A stretch of 44,915 nucleotides of DNA from Myxococcales bacterium. Its GTDB lineage: Bacteria; Myxococcota_A; Polyangia; Polyangiales; Houyiibacteriaceae. Numbering within the stretch: the first letter of the stretch is position 1; each line of letters begins with the position of its first letter. The stretch is from positions 1 through 44,915 of the forward strand of contig JAHEEE010000031.1 of NCBI GenBank assembly GCA_024640845.1, read 5' to 3'. Of the stretch, positions 35,501 through 43,628 are shown in pieces. The notes beneath the pieces are model-generated. The model had not been told where the DNA came from. It was given only the letters and a program-made list of their open reading frames with translations, and searched no databases. Both the position numbers and the translations under genes were made by a program.

Positions 35501-37131
35501 TCCACTCGCGCTTGGAACTCAGCGTGCCGGTCTCCGGGAGCCGAGAATTCACCCGTCGCAGAGTACTCCTTTGGACCCCCGGTGAGGATCGCTTGGCCGT
35601 TGCCGATCGGGTAGCCCGCCACCCGCACCGCCGCTCCATCGAGCTCGAGGTTGACCTTGGGGGCGAGCGGGTTGCCCCACACTCGCCCCTCGAGAATCAA
35701 GAAGTGCGCGCGAATCGCACCATAGTCGAAGTCGTCGAACCGGACTCGACCCTTCGTTTCGAAGTCTCCTTGCACCGTCTGCCGGATGCGGAGGTCGAAT
35801 TCTGCATCGCCAGCGATGCCTTCTGCGAAATGTTGAAAGTTTGGATCTTCGCTGACTGCCGGGATCTCGCCCCACGCGTGAACCTCCGTAATGCCCTCGT
35901 ACTCCACATGTCCATTCATGTAGAGGTCGCCGCCGGAGTACTCTGCCTTGACCGACTCGATGTCGAGACCATCTTCGCGTGCGCGCAGCTTCGCGACAAA
36001 CGGGGGAATGTAGAAAGGCGGGTAGGTGAAACCGTCGGTCTCCATGGCGACGCCGAGTACGTCTTCGTCCTTCGGGTCCACGGTCAGCTCGAGCCTGCCG
36101 TTCACTTCGATCTCCGGCGCTCCGCCCACCAGCTTGTCGATCTGCATGCGTGGACTCGTGATTTCGATGCGGGTGATCCCCTCGCTCGGAAGCTCTCCCT
36201 TGATGCGGGCCTTGCCGCCCGAGGTATCGACGTCTCCCTGCACCCGATAATTGCCCTCGGGCCCCCAGAGCCGGACCCAACCGGTGGCCTCACCCTTCAG
36301 GGATTCCGCCCAGTCGAAACCGACGTCGTAGAGCGTCGGTCCACTCACGGGCTCGAGACGCATGAAGAGGTCGAGGTCGTAGGGGTCCTCGGGCGCAGCA
36401 CCCTCCCGCGGTCGATAGACGAGCTCCGCGGTCAGGTGCTCGTCGTCCCTGCTCGCTTCCGCCGTGACTTGTGTGCCCCTCGTGTCCGTGTGCACGGTGC
36501 CGACGATGTTGTCGATCGATGCGTCGAACGGGAACGGGCTCACGATGCGCCCGTCCGCGGACCACACCTCGATGTCGGTGATCCAGTGGAACTCCATCCG
36601 ACCCTTCGTGTTGAGGTCGACCACGCGAAGGCCCTGCAAGCCGAGGATCTCGCCCGTGACCTCCAGGTTGCGGAGATCCATGTTGTCCACGATCGCATGA
36701 AACGGCTCGCCGACCGTGGGGGACTTGTCAGCCGGCTCGAACGCCGCCAGGAATGTGGGTGCGCCCTCGCCATCGTCCACGAGATCCACCCATCCGTTCG
36801 TCAAAGTCCCGTAGTAGAAGCGCAGCTTCCCTCGTAGTCCCGCAATGGGGTCGATACCGAGCTCTACGGTCTCGCCGTAGATGATTGCGCGACCATCGGG
36901 GTCGTACACGAACGTATCTTTGACCACCGTACGCCAGAGGCGGAGTTGCTCGATGTAGCCGGCGTGCATGGTCCCGTCCATTAGCTCGGACACGAACTCG
37001 TTGAGGATGTCTCGGCCCAGGCGGCGCCCGAGATCGGTGTCCAAATGAAAGAGCACGCTCGTGAGCAGCGACACGATCGCGATGAGGGGCCACCCGAGGA
37101 ACCAGCTGAAGAGTCGGTAGAGCCAGCGCAT
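32524..37131 (-). CDS. tamB: TamB-like translocation/assembly module protein (DUF490)
   Basis: A 1535-residue inner-membrane-anchored periplasmic protein. A single N-terminal anchor ([20 protein letters not shown], about 11-30) is followed by a very long run of short beta-strands of the AsmA-like/TamB type, recently viewed as a lipid-transfer groove. It ends in the DUF490 domain ([20 protein letters not shown], then [10 protein letters not shown] and a C-terminal ITWEP). TamB proteins link the inner membrane to an Omp85 protein for outer-membrane protein or phospholipid transport. The start is ATG at 37131, overlapping the tamA stop by one base; the 195 upstream codons are a shadow within tamA. 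glmM follows 7 bp after the stop. Length is larger than E. coli TamB (1259). Confidence 0.92.
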   Translation of the reverse strand: MRWLYRLFSWFLGWPLIAIVSLLTSVLFHLDTDLGRRLGRDILNEFVSELMDGTMHAGYIEQLRLWRTVVKDTFVYDPDGRAIIYGETVELGIDPIAGLRGKLRFYYGTLTNGWVDLVDDGEGAPTFLAAFEPADKSPTVGEPFHAIVDNMDLRNLEVTGEILGLQGLRVVDLNTKGRMEFHWITDIEVWSADGRIVSPFPFDASIDNIVGTVHTDTRGTQVTAEASRDDEHLTAELVYRPREGAAPEDPYDLDLFMRLEPVSGPTLYDVGFDWAESLKGEATGWVRLWGPEGNYRVQGDVDTSGGKARIKGELPSEGITRIEITSPRMQIDKLVGGAPEIEVNGRLELTVDPKDEDVLGVAMETDGFTYPPFYIPPFVAKLRAREDGLDIESVKAEYSGGDLYMNGHVEYEGITEVHAWGEIPAVSEDPNFQHFAEGIAGDAEFDLRIRQTVQGDFETKGRVRFDDFDYGAIRAHFLILEGRVWGNPLAPKVNLELDGAAVRVAGYPIGNGQAILTGGPKEYSATGEFSAPGDRHAEFQARVEADENIYQLNVDTIELAVGDLSWRGSVNNLVLDVEKGVSFDRILMGRRSQRLEARGEWLFNGPDDIQADLHDFDLAVLKILYPEEAFDFDGGVDLHFEFRGDLDKDPTIVAEGTLTDATLWEIAPVNAAYLIRYDKGVLDADAQVDMGGRGNFTLSTSGFIEPVAGGVGASLREGVYETTLSTGAMDLTLLELLVGEDMPDVEGYADASIRFSGPIDAPSFKGAIQIPGLIVGGWGPTQLNSRFRYEYGVLLAQVRLGDEKGELFEGESSLLVDLVHLVQKPEETIEALATSPWRLSMRVPPRRLSAFPKYLGEDFVPDANRLQVAGSATIAGGAFRTRGDLHASIDWLSESSEGLCGGDSSPRATVRAQLEDGLTQLSIDGAVGNAKVLNVEASAETPLDDWLAAAEVPRWPVTRISADFYDAPTENIPYICRYAAGTLKAQLRATGLFGDDPDLSFSMTSDDLRARRLEPARRTGMVNTIIETPPATNRISGSYADGVGQLGLEMNWWNGGSTTINGRAPLLWNAEHPIPELAKRGELYGQANFDRMPLQAVLAWLAGAVNVEGILQGSVIAQGSVQDPNFVGSVELSDGRVDVRSVGQTLEDVSGRAIFDEDGVAITNLKATDTNGSAKVDGRVSVERLRVSKADFEVNAKSFPLRQEGSIVARVEGRARLIADIEDEGVDGEVRLQSVTIDIPESSATPQDLAPHPEVFLIGESDEPIRKPPPYPVHLKLRSENRLVITSRDQGFFVEASANLDTTIADELLVNGTVNLHNGNFRVFGKRFDLRSGSMVFDGNQDMDAKVDLVARHSLRGSNDTITVTVSGRLSNPTIEFSSSAPTNSEAEVIALLVTGSTRQQRGAGPSAAQASQETTNFLTGVAAGLASASLQSQFGGFAPTFGVQQGQAYADDVEGDTAVQVGFNVDSVLPDDIPIRGLYVEGQFVARRAEGGPNTTAQAQRPGFLIEALWPLNFVTTGTFAPPSNWSIDITWEP

Positions 37132-39275
37132 CAGAACGCCTCGCCGATGGTGAAGTGAATCGCTCCTGGCACGCCGCCTCGGATGAAACGGAAGATGTTG
37201 TAGGCATTCGGGGGCGCGATTCCGTTGATGACCTGCCAGCGAGGGATCAAGAAGCCGAAGTCGAGACGGATCGGTCCGACGGGCGTGCGGTACCGAAACC
37301 CAAAGCCAGCGGCGGCGCGGATGTAATTGAAGCGCCAGGCTGCCCCGCGGTTCACATCGCCAAAATCCATGAAGAGCGCGGTGGCGAATGCTTGCGTGAT
37401 CGGCACACGCCACTCGACACTTGCCTCCCATTTTCTGAGACCGCCGTCGTTTCGCGCGTCTTGGCCCTCTCGGTTGAGGGAGTCGAGGTCGCCCGGGTCG
37501 CCCAAGAAGCCACCGAAGAAACCGCGATGGGTGGTAGGACCGCCCGAGCGCAGGCGATAGTTCTGAGGGCCGAGCTCTTGGCCGATTAGGTCGAGCCGCC
37601 CGGTATCCCGTGAGAAGATGAACATCGCGCCGATGCCGAACCGAAACGCGAGCGTCGAGGAGAGTGGCAGCGGCGCGTAGCCCCGCACCTCGGGCGAGAC
37701 CCGGACGTACTGCCACGACCGCTTGAGCCTGGCGGGCGACTGCTGGCTGCTCGCGCGGAAGAAGAACCCTGCGCGCGGGCTCCGCGAGTCATCTCTGAGA
37801 TCGACGATCACGCTCTCGTCGAAGAAGACGACCTGGTAGCTCGTCGGAAATCGAGGATCGCGGTCGACCACCAGGTACGCGTCGTAGTTCAGGCCGCCGA
37901 CGAGGAGCAGGCGACCGTCAAAGAATGGGCGTGAGAGATTGCCGCGAATCTGCAAATCGTTGCGGCGGAAGAGCTCGAAGGGGTCAGGGCCCCAATCATG
38001 GCGGAACTCGATCGCTGAAGTCGTGCGCGGTTCGAGGAACGCGGGTCGCCGATATGCGATACGGAGCTCGTTTCCGAAGATGAACCCACGATTGAATCGA
38101 AAGAACGGGTCGGGGGCGACGATCTTTGGACGATCCTCGATGCGCAGCTTCCGAAACCCAGTGATGAAATTACGATGCTCGAAGAGACCGAACAAGTGGA
38201 CGTCGGAGATTCGGGTGTCCTGCTCGAGGGTCAGTGTGTTGATCGCGCCACTCTGAAGGCCCGCGCCTATGCCCCAGCGAATCTGCCGGCCCGGCTCCAC
38301 CTCGATGTTGATGTCGACGACTCCGGTGCAGCGCTCCTCCGCGTCGCGCCTTGGGTTTTCGGCGACGTCGACCGAGGCCAAGGCGCCGAGGGAGTAAACG
38401 GCGCGTTGGGCCTCTGCCACAGCGTCCGAGCTGTAGGTGTCTCCGGTGTGCAAGTCCGCTACGTCGAGGATGGTGCCGGAGGGGAGGTCCTGATACCCGG
38501 AGACCGTAATCTCACCTAGCGTCGACGCCGGCCCGGGCTCGACGAACAGCTCGACAAATGCTTCGCGTGCTTCAGGGTCGATCTCGACCCGACCCGAAGA
38601 TCTGCCGCAGGCGTAGCTCGCGCTGCGAAGCTCGCGGCGAATCGCGCGCTTGCTTCGCTCGTAGATCGACTCGTCGAAGGGTTTGCCGACCTTGAGGGCG
38701 ACGGCGTCTTCGATTTTCCGGCGCTCGCCCTCGCTGAGACTCTCTTGACCGCGCACCTGAATCGAGCGCACCAAGACGGGTAGGCCTTCCTCGATTTCAA
38801 TGCCGATGGAGACTTTGCATCCTTCGCCTTCGCCCTCCCGTGTACACGGCGCCTCTCCGGGCGTCGTCGCCACGATGCGGTCGTCCAAGGCCGCCGAGGG
38901 TGGGTCGAACTCGGTGCTCACCACCGCCGCGTCGTAGTACCCGCGCGCCTGGTACCAGCGTTCGATTCGGTCGATGTCCCTATCGAATACAGCGGCGTCG
39001 AGGGTCGGCCATCCCTTCCGGAGCTTCTTCCAGAGATCGAAGGACAAGCGTTTCCCGTCGAACGGCGGCACCCCGCACTGGCGGTCCGGGCTCGTGCCAA
39101 AGGCTATGGTGACCCGGTCGCGCTCCTGGGATGCCAGGCAGGCCCGGAGCGCTTCGTCGTCGAGCTGCTCCATACCAGTGAAACGGATCCGATCGATGCC
39201 ATATGCATCCTCTGGGATCGTCTTGCACCCGCTCGCAAAAAGGAGCAGGAGCCAGATGCATCGCCGGCCGCCCAT
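37131..39275 (-). CDS. Omp85-family outer-membrane protein (BamA/TamA-like) with lipobox
   Basis: A 714-residue outer-membrane beta-barrel protein. POTRA-like repeats are visible at about 25-110 (IDRIRFTGMEQLDDEAL), 160-240 (VRSIQVRGQESLSEGERRKI) and 250-330 (LGEITVSGYQDLPSGTIL). The barrel has the L6 motif HRGF and ends in phenylalanine (IHFTIGEAF), as outer-membrane barrels do. The signal sequence is a lipoprotein type (CIWLLLLFASGC, Cys17), unusual for BamA or TamA. Next to tamB with overlapping start/stop, it is more likely TamA-like than BamA, but the split is not certain. Start ATG 39275. Confidence 0.88.
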   Translation of the reverse strand: MGGRRCIWLLLLFASGCKTIPEDAYGIDRIRFTGMEQLDDEALRACLASQERDRVTIAFGTSPDRQCGVPPFDGKRLSFDLWKKLRKGWPTLDAAVFDRDIDRIERWYQARGYYDAAVVSTEFDPPSAALDDRIVATTPGEAPCTREGEGEGCKVSIGIEIEEGLPVLVRSIQVRGQESLSEGERRKIEDAVALKVGKPFDESIYERSKRAIRRELRSASYACGRSSGRVEIDPEAREAFVELFVEPGPASTLGEITVSGYQDLPSGTILDVADLHTGDTYSSDAVAEAQRAVYSLGALASVDVAENPRRDAEERCTGVVDINIEVEPGRQIRWGIGAGLQSGAINTLTLEQDTRISDVHLFGLFEHRNFITGFRKLRIEDRPKIVAPDPFFRFNRGFIFGNELRIAYRRPAFLEPRTTSAIEFRHDWGPDPFELFRRNDLQIRGNLSRPFFDGRLLLVGGLNYDAYLVVDRDPRFPTSYQVVFFDESVIVDLRDDSRSPRAGFFFRASSQQSPARLKRSWQYVRVSPEVRGYAPLPLSSTLAFRFGIGAMFIFSRDTGRLDLIGQELGPQNYRLRSGGPTTHRGFFGGFLGDPGDLDSLNREGQDARNDGGLRKWEASVEWRVPITQAFATALFMDFGDVNRGAAWRFNYIRAAAGFGFRYRTPVGPIRLDFGFLIPRWQVINGIAPPNAYNIFRFIRGGVPGAIHFTIGEAF

Positions 39276-39309
39276 CTATCTAGGGCTTGTAGCGCGTTGA
39301 GCCCCAATT

Positions 39310-39345
39310 CCGCCAGCGAACGGCGTGATTTCAGCCGTTTGGCGG
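39310..39345. promoter_or_regulatory. Hairpin in the tamA-miaB divergent gap
   Basis: CCGCCA-GCG-AACGGC (39310-39324) pairs with GCCGTTTGGCGG (39334-39345) around a nine-base loop, with a three-base bulge. It lies about 40 bp before miaB and 35 bp from the tamA start. It could be an operator or a leader structure. It overlaps the -35 of the miaB promoter candidate. Confidence 0.35.
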
Positions 39346-39367
39346 CGGTCCGCCAGGCTGCTAAAGG
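39339..39367 (+). promoter_or_regulatory. Candidate promoter for miaB
   Basis: TTGGCG (39339-39344) and TAAAGG (39362-39367) are 17 bp apart. The expected transcription start is only about 9 bp before the ATG, so the leader would be very short. The match is moderate. Confidence 0.3.
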
Positions 39368-39382
39368 TAGCGCCGCGACTCC

Positions 39383-40816
39383 ATGAAGCAGTACTTCGTC
39401 CAGACCTTCGGTTGTCAGATGAACGTCCACGATTCTCGTCGGATCGAGGAAGTCCTGCGCGGGAGCGGCTACCAGCAGGCCACAGAGCCCGCTTTGGCTG
39501 ACCTCCTGATCGTCAATACCTGCAGTGTTCGCGAAAAGGCGGAGCACAAGCTCATGAGCCTTCTCGGTACGTTTAGGCCCTTCAAGGAGGCCAGGCGGGG
39601 CACCGTCTTGGCAGTCGCCGGGTGCGTGGCGCAGCAAGAGGGGGAGCGGCTACTCAAGAAGGCGCCATTCGTCGACATCGTCCTTGGGCCCGACAACATC
39701 TCCGAGCTGCCGGCGCTGATTCGGGAAGTCGAACAGGGTGCGCCGCCGGTCACGCGCACCGTTTTCGACATGGATGACCCCCAATTCCTGAAAGCCAAGC
39801 CCCATGCCGACCGGCGGGAGGTCACAGCGTACGTGACGGTCATGAAGGGCTGCGACGAGCGGTGCACCTTCTGTATCGTTCCCTATACCCGCGGGTCGGA
39901 ACGCTACCGACCGGCGGACGAGATCGTCGAGGAGATCGGCGATCTGGTGGCCGGTGGGGTGCGCGAGGTGACATTGCTCGGACAGACGGTCAACTCGTGG
40001 CACGAGCCGGGTGAAGTCGCGGAGAGCGCCAAGTCCGAATCAAAGATGGCTGCGTCCACTTCTCAGTTCGCGGGGCTCCTCCGCCGGATTGCGACGGAGG
40101 TCCCGGAGCTCCTCCGCCTTCGCTATACCTCCCCGCATCCACGGCACATGACCCCGGCGCTCATCGCAGCCCACGCGGAGCTTCAGGTGTTGCCCGCACA
40201 CGTGCATCTGCCGGTGCAGTCGGGGTCGGACCGCCTGTTGCGTCGGATGGCGCGGCGCTACACCGCGGAGGACTACATCGCGCGCACCGACGCACTCAAG
40301 AACGCGAAGCCAGGGCTCACGCTGTCTACGGACTTCATCGTCGGCTTTCCCGGCGAGACCGAGGACGACTTCGAACAGACGCTCGCGTTGGTGCGCCGCG
40401 TCGGCTTCGTGGCGGCGTTCGGGTTCAAGTACTCTCCGCGCCCCTATACGCCTGCGTTGAAGCTTGGCGATGAGGTCCCTGAAGACGTGAAGGACGATCG
40501 CTTGGCTCGGTTGTTCGCGCTCGTGGAGATTCAACAGCAGGCGCATTTGCGCTCGTGGATCGGGCACCAGCTCAGCGTGCTGGTCGAGGGACCATCGCCG
40601 GGCGACACCGGACGTTTCGCGGGTCGCAGCGAGCGCAACGAGATCGTGCACCTGGTTGCCCCCGCCGGATATGATCCGACGGGCGAGCTCGTAACCGTGA
40701 CGATTGACGAGCCGTTCCGACACAGCTTGTCCGGCTTCATGACGGGCGCAGAGGGCCAGGCTGACCCGCCGCGCCGAACGCGGCTTTCAATCGTCGACGC
40801 GGGAGGCGCGTCCTGA
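39383..40816 (+). CDS. miaB: tRNA-2-methylthio-N6-dimethylallyladenosine synthase
   Basis: A 477-residue radical-SAM methylthiotransferase that adds the 2-methylthio group to i6A37 of tRNAs reading UNN codons. It has two [4Fe-4S] sites: the UPF0004 cysteines C11, C47 and C81, and the radical-SAM triad C157-x3-C161-x2-C164 (GCDERCTFCIVPYTRGSE). The C-terminal TRAM domain contains LVEGPSPGDTGRFAGRS. The start is ATG at 39383 (MKQYFVQTFGCQMN). It is divergent from tamA and followed after 11 bp by the VanZ-like gene. YgfZ and an A-type Fe-S carrier, both tied to MiaB maturation in E. coli, are encoded at 8605-9919. Confidence 0.96.
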   Translation: MKQYFVQTFGCQMNVHDSRRIEEVLRGSGYQQATEPALADLLIVNTCSVREKAEHKLMSLLGTFRPFKEARRGTVLAVAGCVAQQEGERLLKKAPFVDIVLGPDNISELPALIREVEQGAPPVTRTVFDMDDPQFLKAKPHADRREVTAYVTVMKGCDERCTFCIVPYTRGSERYRPADEIVEEIGDLVAGGVREVTLLGQTVNSWHEPGEVAESAKSESKMAASTSQFAGLLRRIATEVPELLRLRYTSPHPRHMTPALIAAHAELQVLPAHVHLPVQSGSDRLLRRMARRYTAEDYIARTDALKNAKPGLTLSTDFIVGFPGETEDDFEQTLALVRRVGFVAAFGFKYSPRPYTPALKLGDEVPEDVKDDRLARLFALVEIQQQAHLRSWIGHQLSVLVEGPSPGDTGRFAGRSERNEIVHLVAPAGYDPTGELVTVTIDEPFRHSLSGFMTGAEGQADPPRRTRLSIVDAGGAS

Positions 40817-40827
40817 GCCACGCTTCT

Positions 40828-41232
40828 TTGAGAGAGCGGCTTCGTCCCTGGCGGTTCGCGCTTCTTTATATGGCGCTCATCTTCGTCGTCTCTTCATTCG
40901 AGGTGGCGGTGCCCGGCGTGCAGCACCTTCCTTTTCGAGACAAGGCGCTTCACTTCGCGGAGTACGCGGTGCTTGGTTGGCTCTGCGCCCAGGCGTCGTC
41001 GCGCACCTGGCCGTCGTCCCGGGCGTGGCGAACCGCTGCGTTTGCGGTCTTCGTATCCGTGCTCTGGGGGCTTTCCGACGAGATCCACCAGGCGATGGTG
41101 CCAGGCCGTTCCTCCGAGCTAGCCGACCTCGTGGCTGACCTCCTCGGGAGCATCGTCGGTGCCGCGGCCTGGCATGTGTTTTCGAGCAGATCTGTGAGGC
41201 AATACACCGGAAAGTTCACCTCGATGGACTAG
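40828..41232 (+). CDS. VanZ-like membrane protein
   Basis: A 134-residue protein with about four helices and the VanZ-family landmarks DKALHFAEYAVLG (near 38-50) and SDEIHQAMVPGRSSELADL (near 83-101). VanZ of enterococci gives low-level teicoplanin resistance, but most chromosomal homologues have no known function. The start appears to be TTG at 40828, 11 bp after miaB; an ATG at 40870 would remove part of the first helix. No clear ribosome-binding site is visible, so it may rely on coupling to miaB. A promoter-like sequence begins 7 bp after its stop. Confidence 0.82.
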   Translation: MRERLRPWRFALLYMALIFVVSSFEVAVPGVQHLPFRDKALHFAEYAVLGWLCAQASSRTWPSSRAWRTAAFAVFVSVLWGLSDEIHQAMVPGRSSELADLVADLLGSIVGAAAWHVFSSRSVRQYTGKFTSMD

Positions 41233-41238
41233 CTGCCA

Positions 41239-41267
41239 TTGACGGTTCCGCTCCCACTACTTAAAGT
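41239..41267 (+). promoter_or_regulatory. Sigma70-type promoter candidate for an intergenic RNA
   Basis: TTGACG (41239-41244) and TAAAGT (41262-41267) are separated by exactly 17 bp. Five of six -35 positions and four of six -10 positions match the sigma70 consensus. The next 120 bp contain no gene start but end in a strong terminator. Confidence 0.55.
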
Positions 41268-41273
41268 TTAATC

Positions 41274-41397
41274 CATGGGGACGTAGACGTTCCCGATTCG
41301 AACAAACAACAAGCTTTGCCGGCGGAACCCCCCCATAAGTCCGCCGGCCCCCCCGCCCGGTCGTGCCCCCCCCTCCAACGACCGGGCGACCCTTTTT
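41274..41397 (+). ncRNA. Candidate small RNA with two C-rich hairpin loops
   Basis: Between the promoter-like element and a T-run is a 120-nt segment without a credible reading frame. Hairpin 1 has the perfect 9-bp stem GCCGGCGGA (41318-41326) / TCCGCCGGC (41340-41348) and a 13-base loop with seven consecutive C. Hairpin 2 has the perfect 10-bp stem CGCCCGGTCG (41354-41363) / CGACCGGGCG (41379-41388) and a 15-base loop TGCCCCCCCCTCCAA, followed by TTTTT. A promoter, two tandem stem-loops with C-rich loops and an intrinsic terminator is the layout of anti-Shine-Dalgarno small RNAs known in alphaproteobacteria. The 45-nt 5' part is A-rich and unstructured (AACAAACAACAA). The alternative is that these are two terminators of the miaB-vanZ transcript. 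Function is inferred. Confidence 0.5.
41354..41397 (+). terminator. Rho-independent terminator
   Basis: A perfect 10-bp G/C stem (41354-41363 with 41379-41388) is followed by ACCC and five T (41393-41397). This is the clearest intrinsic terminator in the window; it ends the vanZ transcript and/or the candidate small RNA. Confidence 0.8.
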
Positions 41398-41433
41398 AAG
41401 CCCGAGCCGAGCCGAGCCGAGGCGAGCTCGAGC

Positions 41434-41622
41434 TCAGAGCTCTATCCCCGGGCTTCGATCCAGGCCGGTGGCCAGCTGCCGGAGCTCGACCTCGTGGGCG
41501 CAGAGGGCAGAGCGGTCGTGCCGGCACGGGGTAAGCATGGCGTCTACGAGCTCATCCGCGGCAACGGGTGCCTGGACGGCCCACACTGGGACATCTACAT
41601 TCCCGGCCATGAGTTTCACTGA
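41434..41622 (+). pseudogene. Truncated reading frame, C-terminal fragment of an unidentified protein
   Basis: In the frame ending at TGA 41620-41622 there is a coherent peptide with G/C-ending codons: QAGGQLPELDLVG, KHGVYELIRGNGCLDG and PHWDIYIPGHEFH. It has no ATG; the frame opens at 41290 and runs through the terminator hairpins, and the only plausible start is GTG at 41494 (42 residues). It overlaps the first 14 bases of the HAD gene. The His-Trp-Asp ending resembles C-termini I associate with polymorphic or RHS toxin domains, but that is memory-based inference. It is best read as the remnant of a decayed gene or the tail of an inserted fragment. A genuine small protein is possible. Confidence 0.4.
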
Positions 41623-42658
41623 AAGCCGGGCCCGGGGCCTTGTCCTCTTCGTAGTGGTACTGGTTGCGCTCGGGTGCGCAGCGTCAGAAACACCGAGAGC
41701 CAAGGAGCCTAGCGCCGGCGACGAGCTCGAAGCGGCGGTCGACCCGCTTCCGTCTTGGAACAACACGGCGACCAAAGCGAAGATCATCGCATTCGTCGAC
41801 GCGGTGACCGACCCGGACCGCCCTGAATACGTCGAGCCCGAGGAGCGGATCGCGACGTTCGACAACGACGGCACGCTTTGGGTCGAAAAGCCCGCCTATG
41901 CCGAGCTGCTCTTCGCGCTCGATCGCGTGAAGAGCCTTGCTCAGGTGCATCCGGAGTGGAAGAGCCAAGAGCCGTTTCGCGCAGTCCTCGAGGGGAACCT
42001 CGATGCGTTCGTCGCCGCGGGTCGCCGTGGGGTGATCGAGGTGCTGATGGCCTCGCATACGGGAATGAGTGCAGCGCTGTTCAACACGATCGCCACCGAG
42101 TGGATCCGTGACGCGCGGCACCCCGAGCTCGAAAAGCCCTACACCGAGCTCGCGTACCAGCCCCAGATCGAGCTGCTCCGCTACTTGGAGGCCAACGGGT
42201 TCAGCACGTTCATCGTCTCCGGCGGAACCGTGGAGTTCTTGCGCACCTTCGCCGACCCCACATATGGCATTCCGCCCGAACGCGTAATCGGCTCGTCCGT
42301 CGAAACCCGCTACGAGGTGCAGGGCGGCAAGCCGTCGTTGCTGCGCGTGCCCGAGGTTGATTTCGTCAACGACAAGGGCGGCAAACCAGTCGGCATTCAC
42401 AAGCGCATCGGCCGCAGGCCGATACTCGCCTTCGGGAACTCGGACGGCGACTTCGAAATGCTCGAATACACCACGCTTGGCAGCGCGGGCGTTCGGCTCG
42501 GGTTGTTGCTTCACCACGACGACGCGGAGCGTGAGTACGCGTACGATCGCGAAAGCAAAGTGGGAACGCTCGATCGGGCGCTGGACGCGGCCAGCGGCGC
42601 CGGATGGGTCGTCGTTTCGATGAAGAACGACTGGAACACGGTCTTCGTAGAGGAGTAA
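41609..42658 (+). CDS. HAD-superfamily phosphatase-like lipoprotein
   Basis: A 349-residue exported protein. The signal ends in a lipobox (LVALGC, Cys23), so it is probably a membrane-anchored lipoprotein. HAD motif I is FDNDGTLW (Asp85 and Asp87), motif II is the serine of FIVSGG, and motif III/IV is FGNSDGDFEM. The family resembles phosphoserine-phosphatase-like HAD hydrolases; the natural substrate is unknown. ATG at 41609 begins just before the signal; the 82 codons upstream in frame look non-coding and run through a terminator hairpin. The gene starts inside a short degraded reading frame. The next lipoprotein gene follows after 6 bp, so the two probably form an operon. Confidence 0.85.
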   Translation: MSFTESRARGLVLFVVVLVALGCAASETPRAKEPSAGDELEAAVDPLPSWNNTATKAKIIAFVDAVTDPDRPEYVEPEERIATFDNDGTLWVEKPAYAELLFALDRVKSLAQVHPEWKSQEPFRAVLEGNLDAFVAAGRRGVIEVLMASHTGMSAALFNTIATEWIRDARHPELEKPYTELAYQPQIELLRYLEANGFSTFIVSGGTVEFLRTFADPTYGIPPERVIGSSVETRYEVQGGKPSLLRVPEVDFVNDKGGKPVGIHKRIGRRPILAFGNSDGDFEMLEYTTLGSAGVRLGLLLHHDDAEREYAYDRESKVGTLDRALDAASGAGWVVVSMKNDWNTVFVEE

Positions 42659-42664
42659 CGGCGG

Positions 42665-43597
42665 ATGAACAGCCATTCGATGGCGCGCAGCTCGATCTGC
42701 GCCTTGGTGCTTCTGGCGCTCGCGGGGTGCAAGAAGTCGGAGACCGCGGCGGACGTGAGCGCAGCAGATGACGATGGAATTCGTGTGCTCGACAAGGGTG
42801 ACCGTCCGCGGTCGGTCCTTCGCTACAACATACCAGCGGGAACGACGACATCGTCGACCACTACCTTCAAGGTCACCACCCTCGCGACCAGCGCCGACCA
42901 GGCGGCCGTCACTCTTCTGCCGGGGCTTCGCCTCGACATCGTGTCTGGGCCCGCTTCGCTCACCGAGCGCGGCGTGAGGTTTGCCGTCGATGTCGTGAAG
43001 TCAGAGGCGGTCATTCCGCGAGGATTCGACGAGCAACTCGCCCAGGAGCTTCGAGAGGGCGCAGCGGTGGCGAACGACATCGGCGGATGGGTCGAGATCG
43101 ACGACCGGGGCAACATGCTGGCCGCCGAGCTGAATCAGCGAACGAAGCGTTCAGACGTACCGATTCGGCTCCTCAGGATGCTCGTCAACACGCGCGAAAC
43201 GCTCACGCGCGTGCGCCTGCCCGAAGAGAAGATTGGGCTTGGCGCGCGCTGGGAGGTCCGTACGGAAATCAGCGCCTATGGGTTCGAGGTTCAGCAGGTC
43301 AACACCTACACCTTGGTCGACCGTGCCGGCGACGAAGTCATGCTCAACGTGACCGTGCAGCAAATGGCGATGCCCCAAACCATCGAGTTCCCCGACGAGG
43401 GCATCCAGATCTCAGTCGAAACCATGATGGCGCAGGCCGATGGTCAGATCATCCTCGACCTCGACGCCCTCGAGTCAGACGCCTCCGCAAACGGGAAGGG
43501 CGAGGATCGTATCCTCGTGAAGACGGCGGAAGGCATCGATACCATCGAGGTCGCGGAGGAGTTCGAAGTCCAGATCGCGAACACATCTGGTTTGTGA
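42665..43597 (+). CDS. Lipoprotein of unknown function
   Basis: A 310-residue predicted lipoprotein: signal SSICALVLLALAGC with lipobox LAGC (Cys22), then a short acidic linker. The mature part appears beta-rich (VTLLPGLRLDIVSG, TYTLVDRAGDEVMLNV) and ends in EVQIANTSGL. It resembles general bacterial DUF6263-type lipoproteins, a weak recollection only. ATG at 42665 is used; ATG at 42680 would shorten the signal by five residues. It follows the HAD lipoprotein gene by 6 bp and converges on lepA with a 31-bp gap. No function can be given. Confidence 0.75.
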   Translation: MNSHSMARSSICALVLLALAGCKKSETAADVSAADDDGIRVLDKGDRPRSVLRYNIPAGTTTSSTTTFKVTTLATSADQAAVTLLPGLRLDIVSGPASLTERGVRFAVDVVKSEAVIPRGFDEQLAQELREGAAVANDIGGWVEIDDRGNMLAAELNQRTKRSDVPIRLLRMLVNTRETLTRVRLPEEKIGLGARWEVRTEISAYGFEVQQVNTYTLVDRAGDEVMLNVTVQQMAMPQTIEFPDEGIQISVETMMAQADGQIILDLDALESDASANGKGEDRILVKTAEGIDTIEVAEEFEVQIANTSGL

Positions 43598-43628
43598 CCG
43601 CCCGCCCACCCGCGCAGGCCTTTAGAGG

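Noticed and set aside
41402-41421. Tandem GAGCC-type repeat after the terminator
   Set aside because: Simple-sequence run of about four units in C/G-rich DNA; no sign of a phase-variable gene start nearby.
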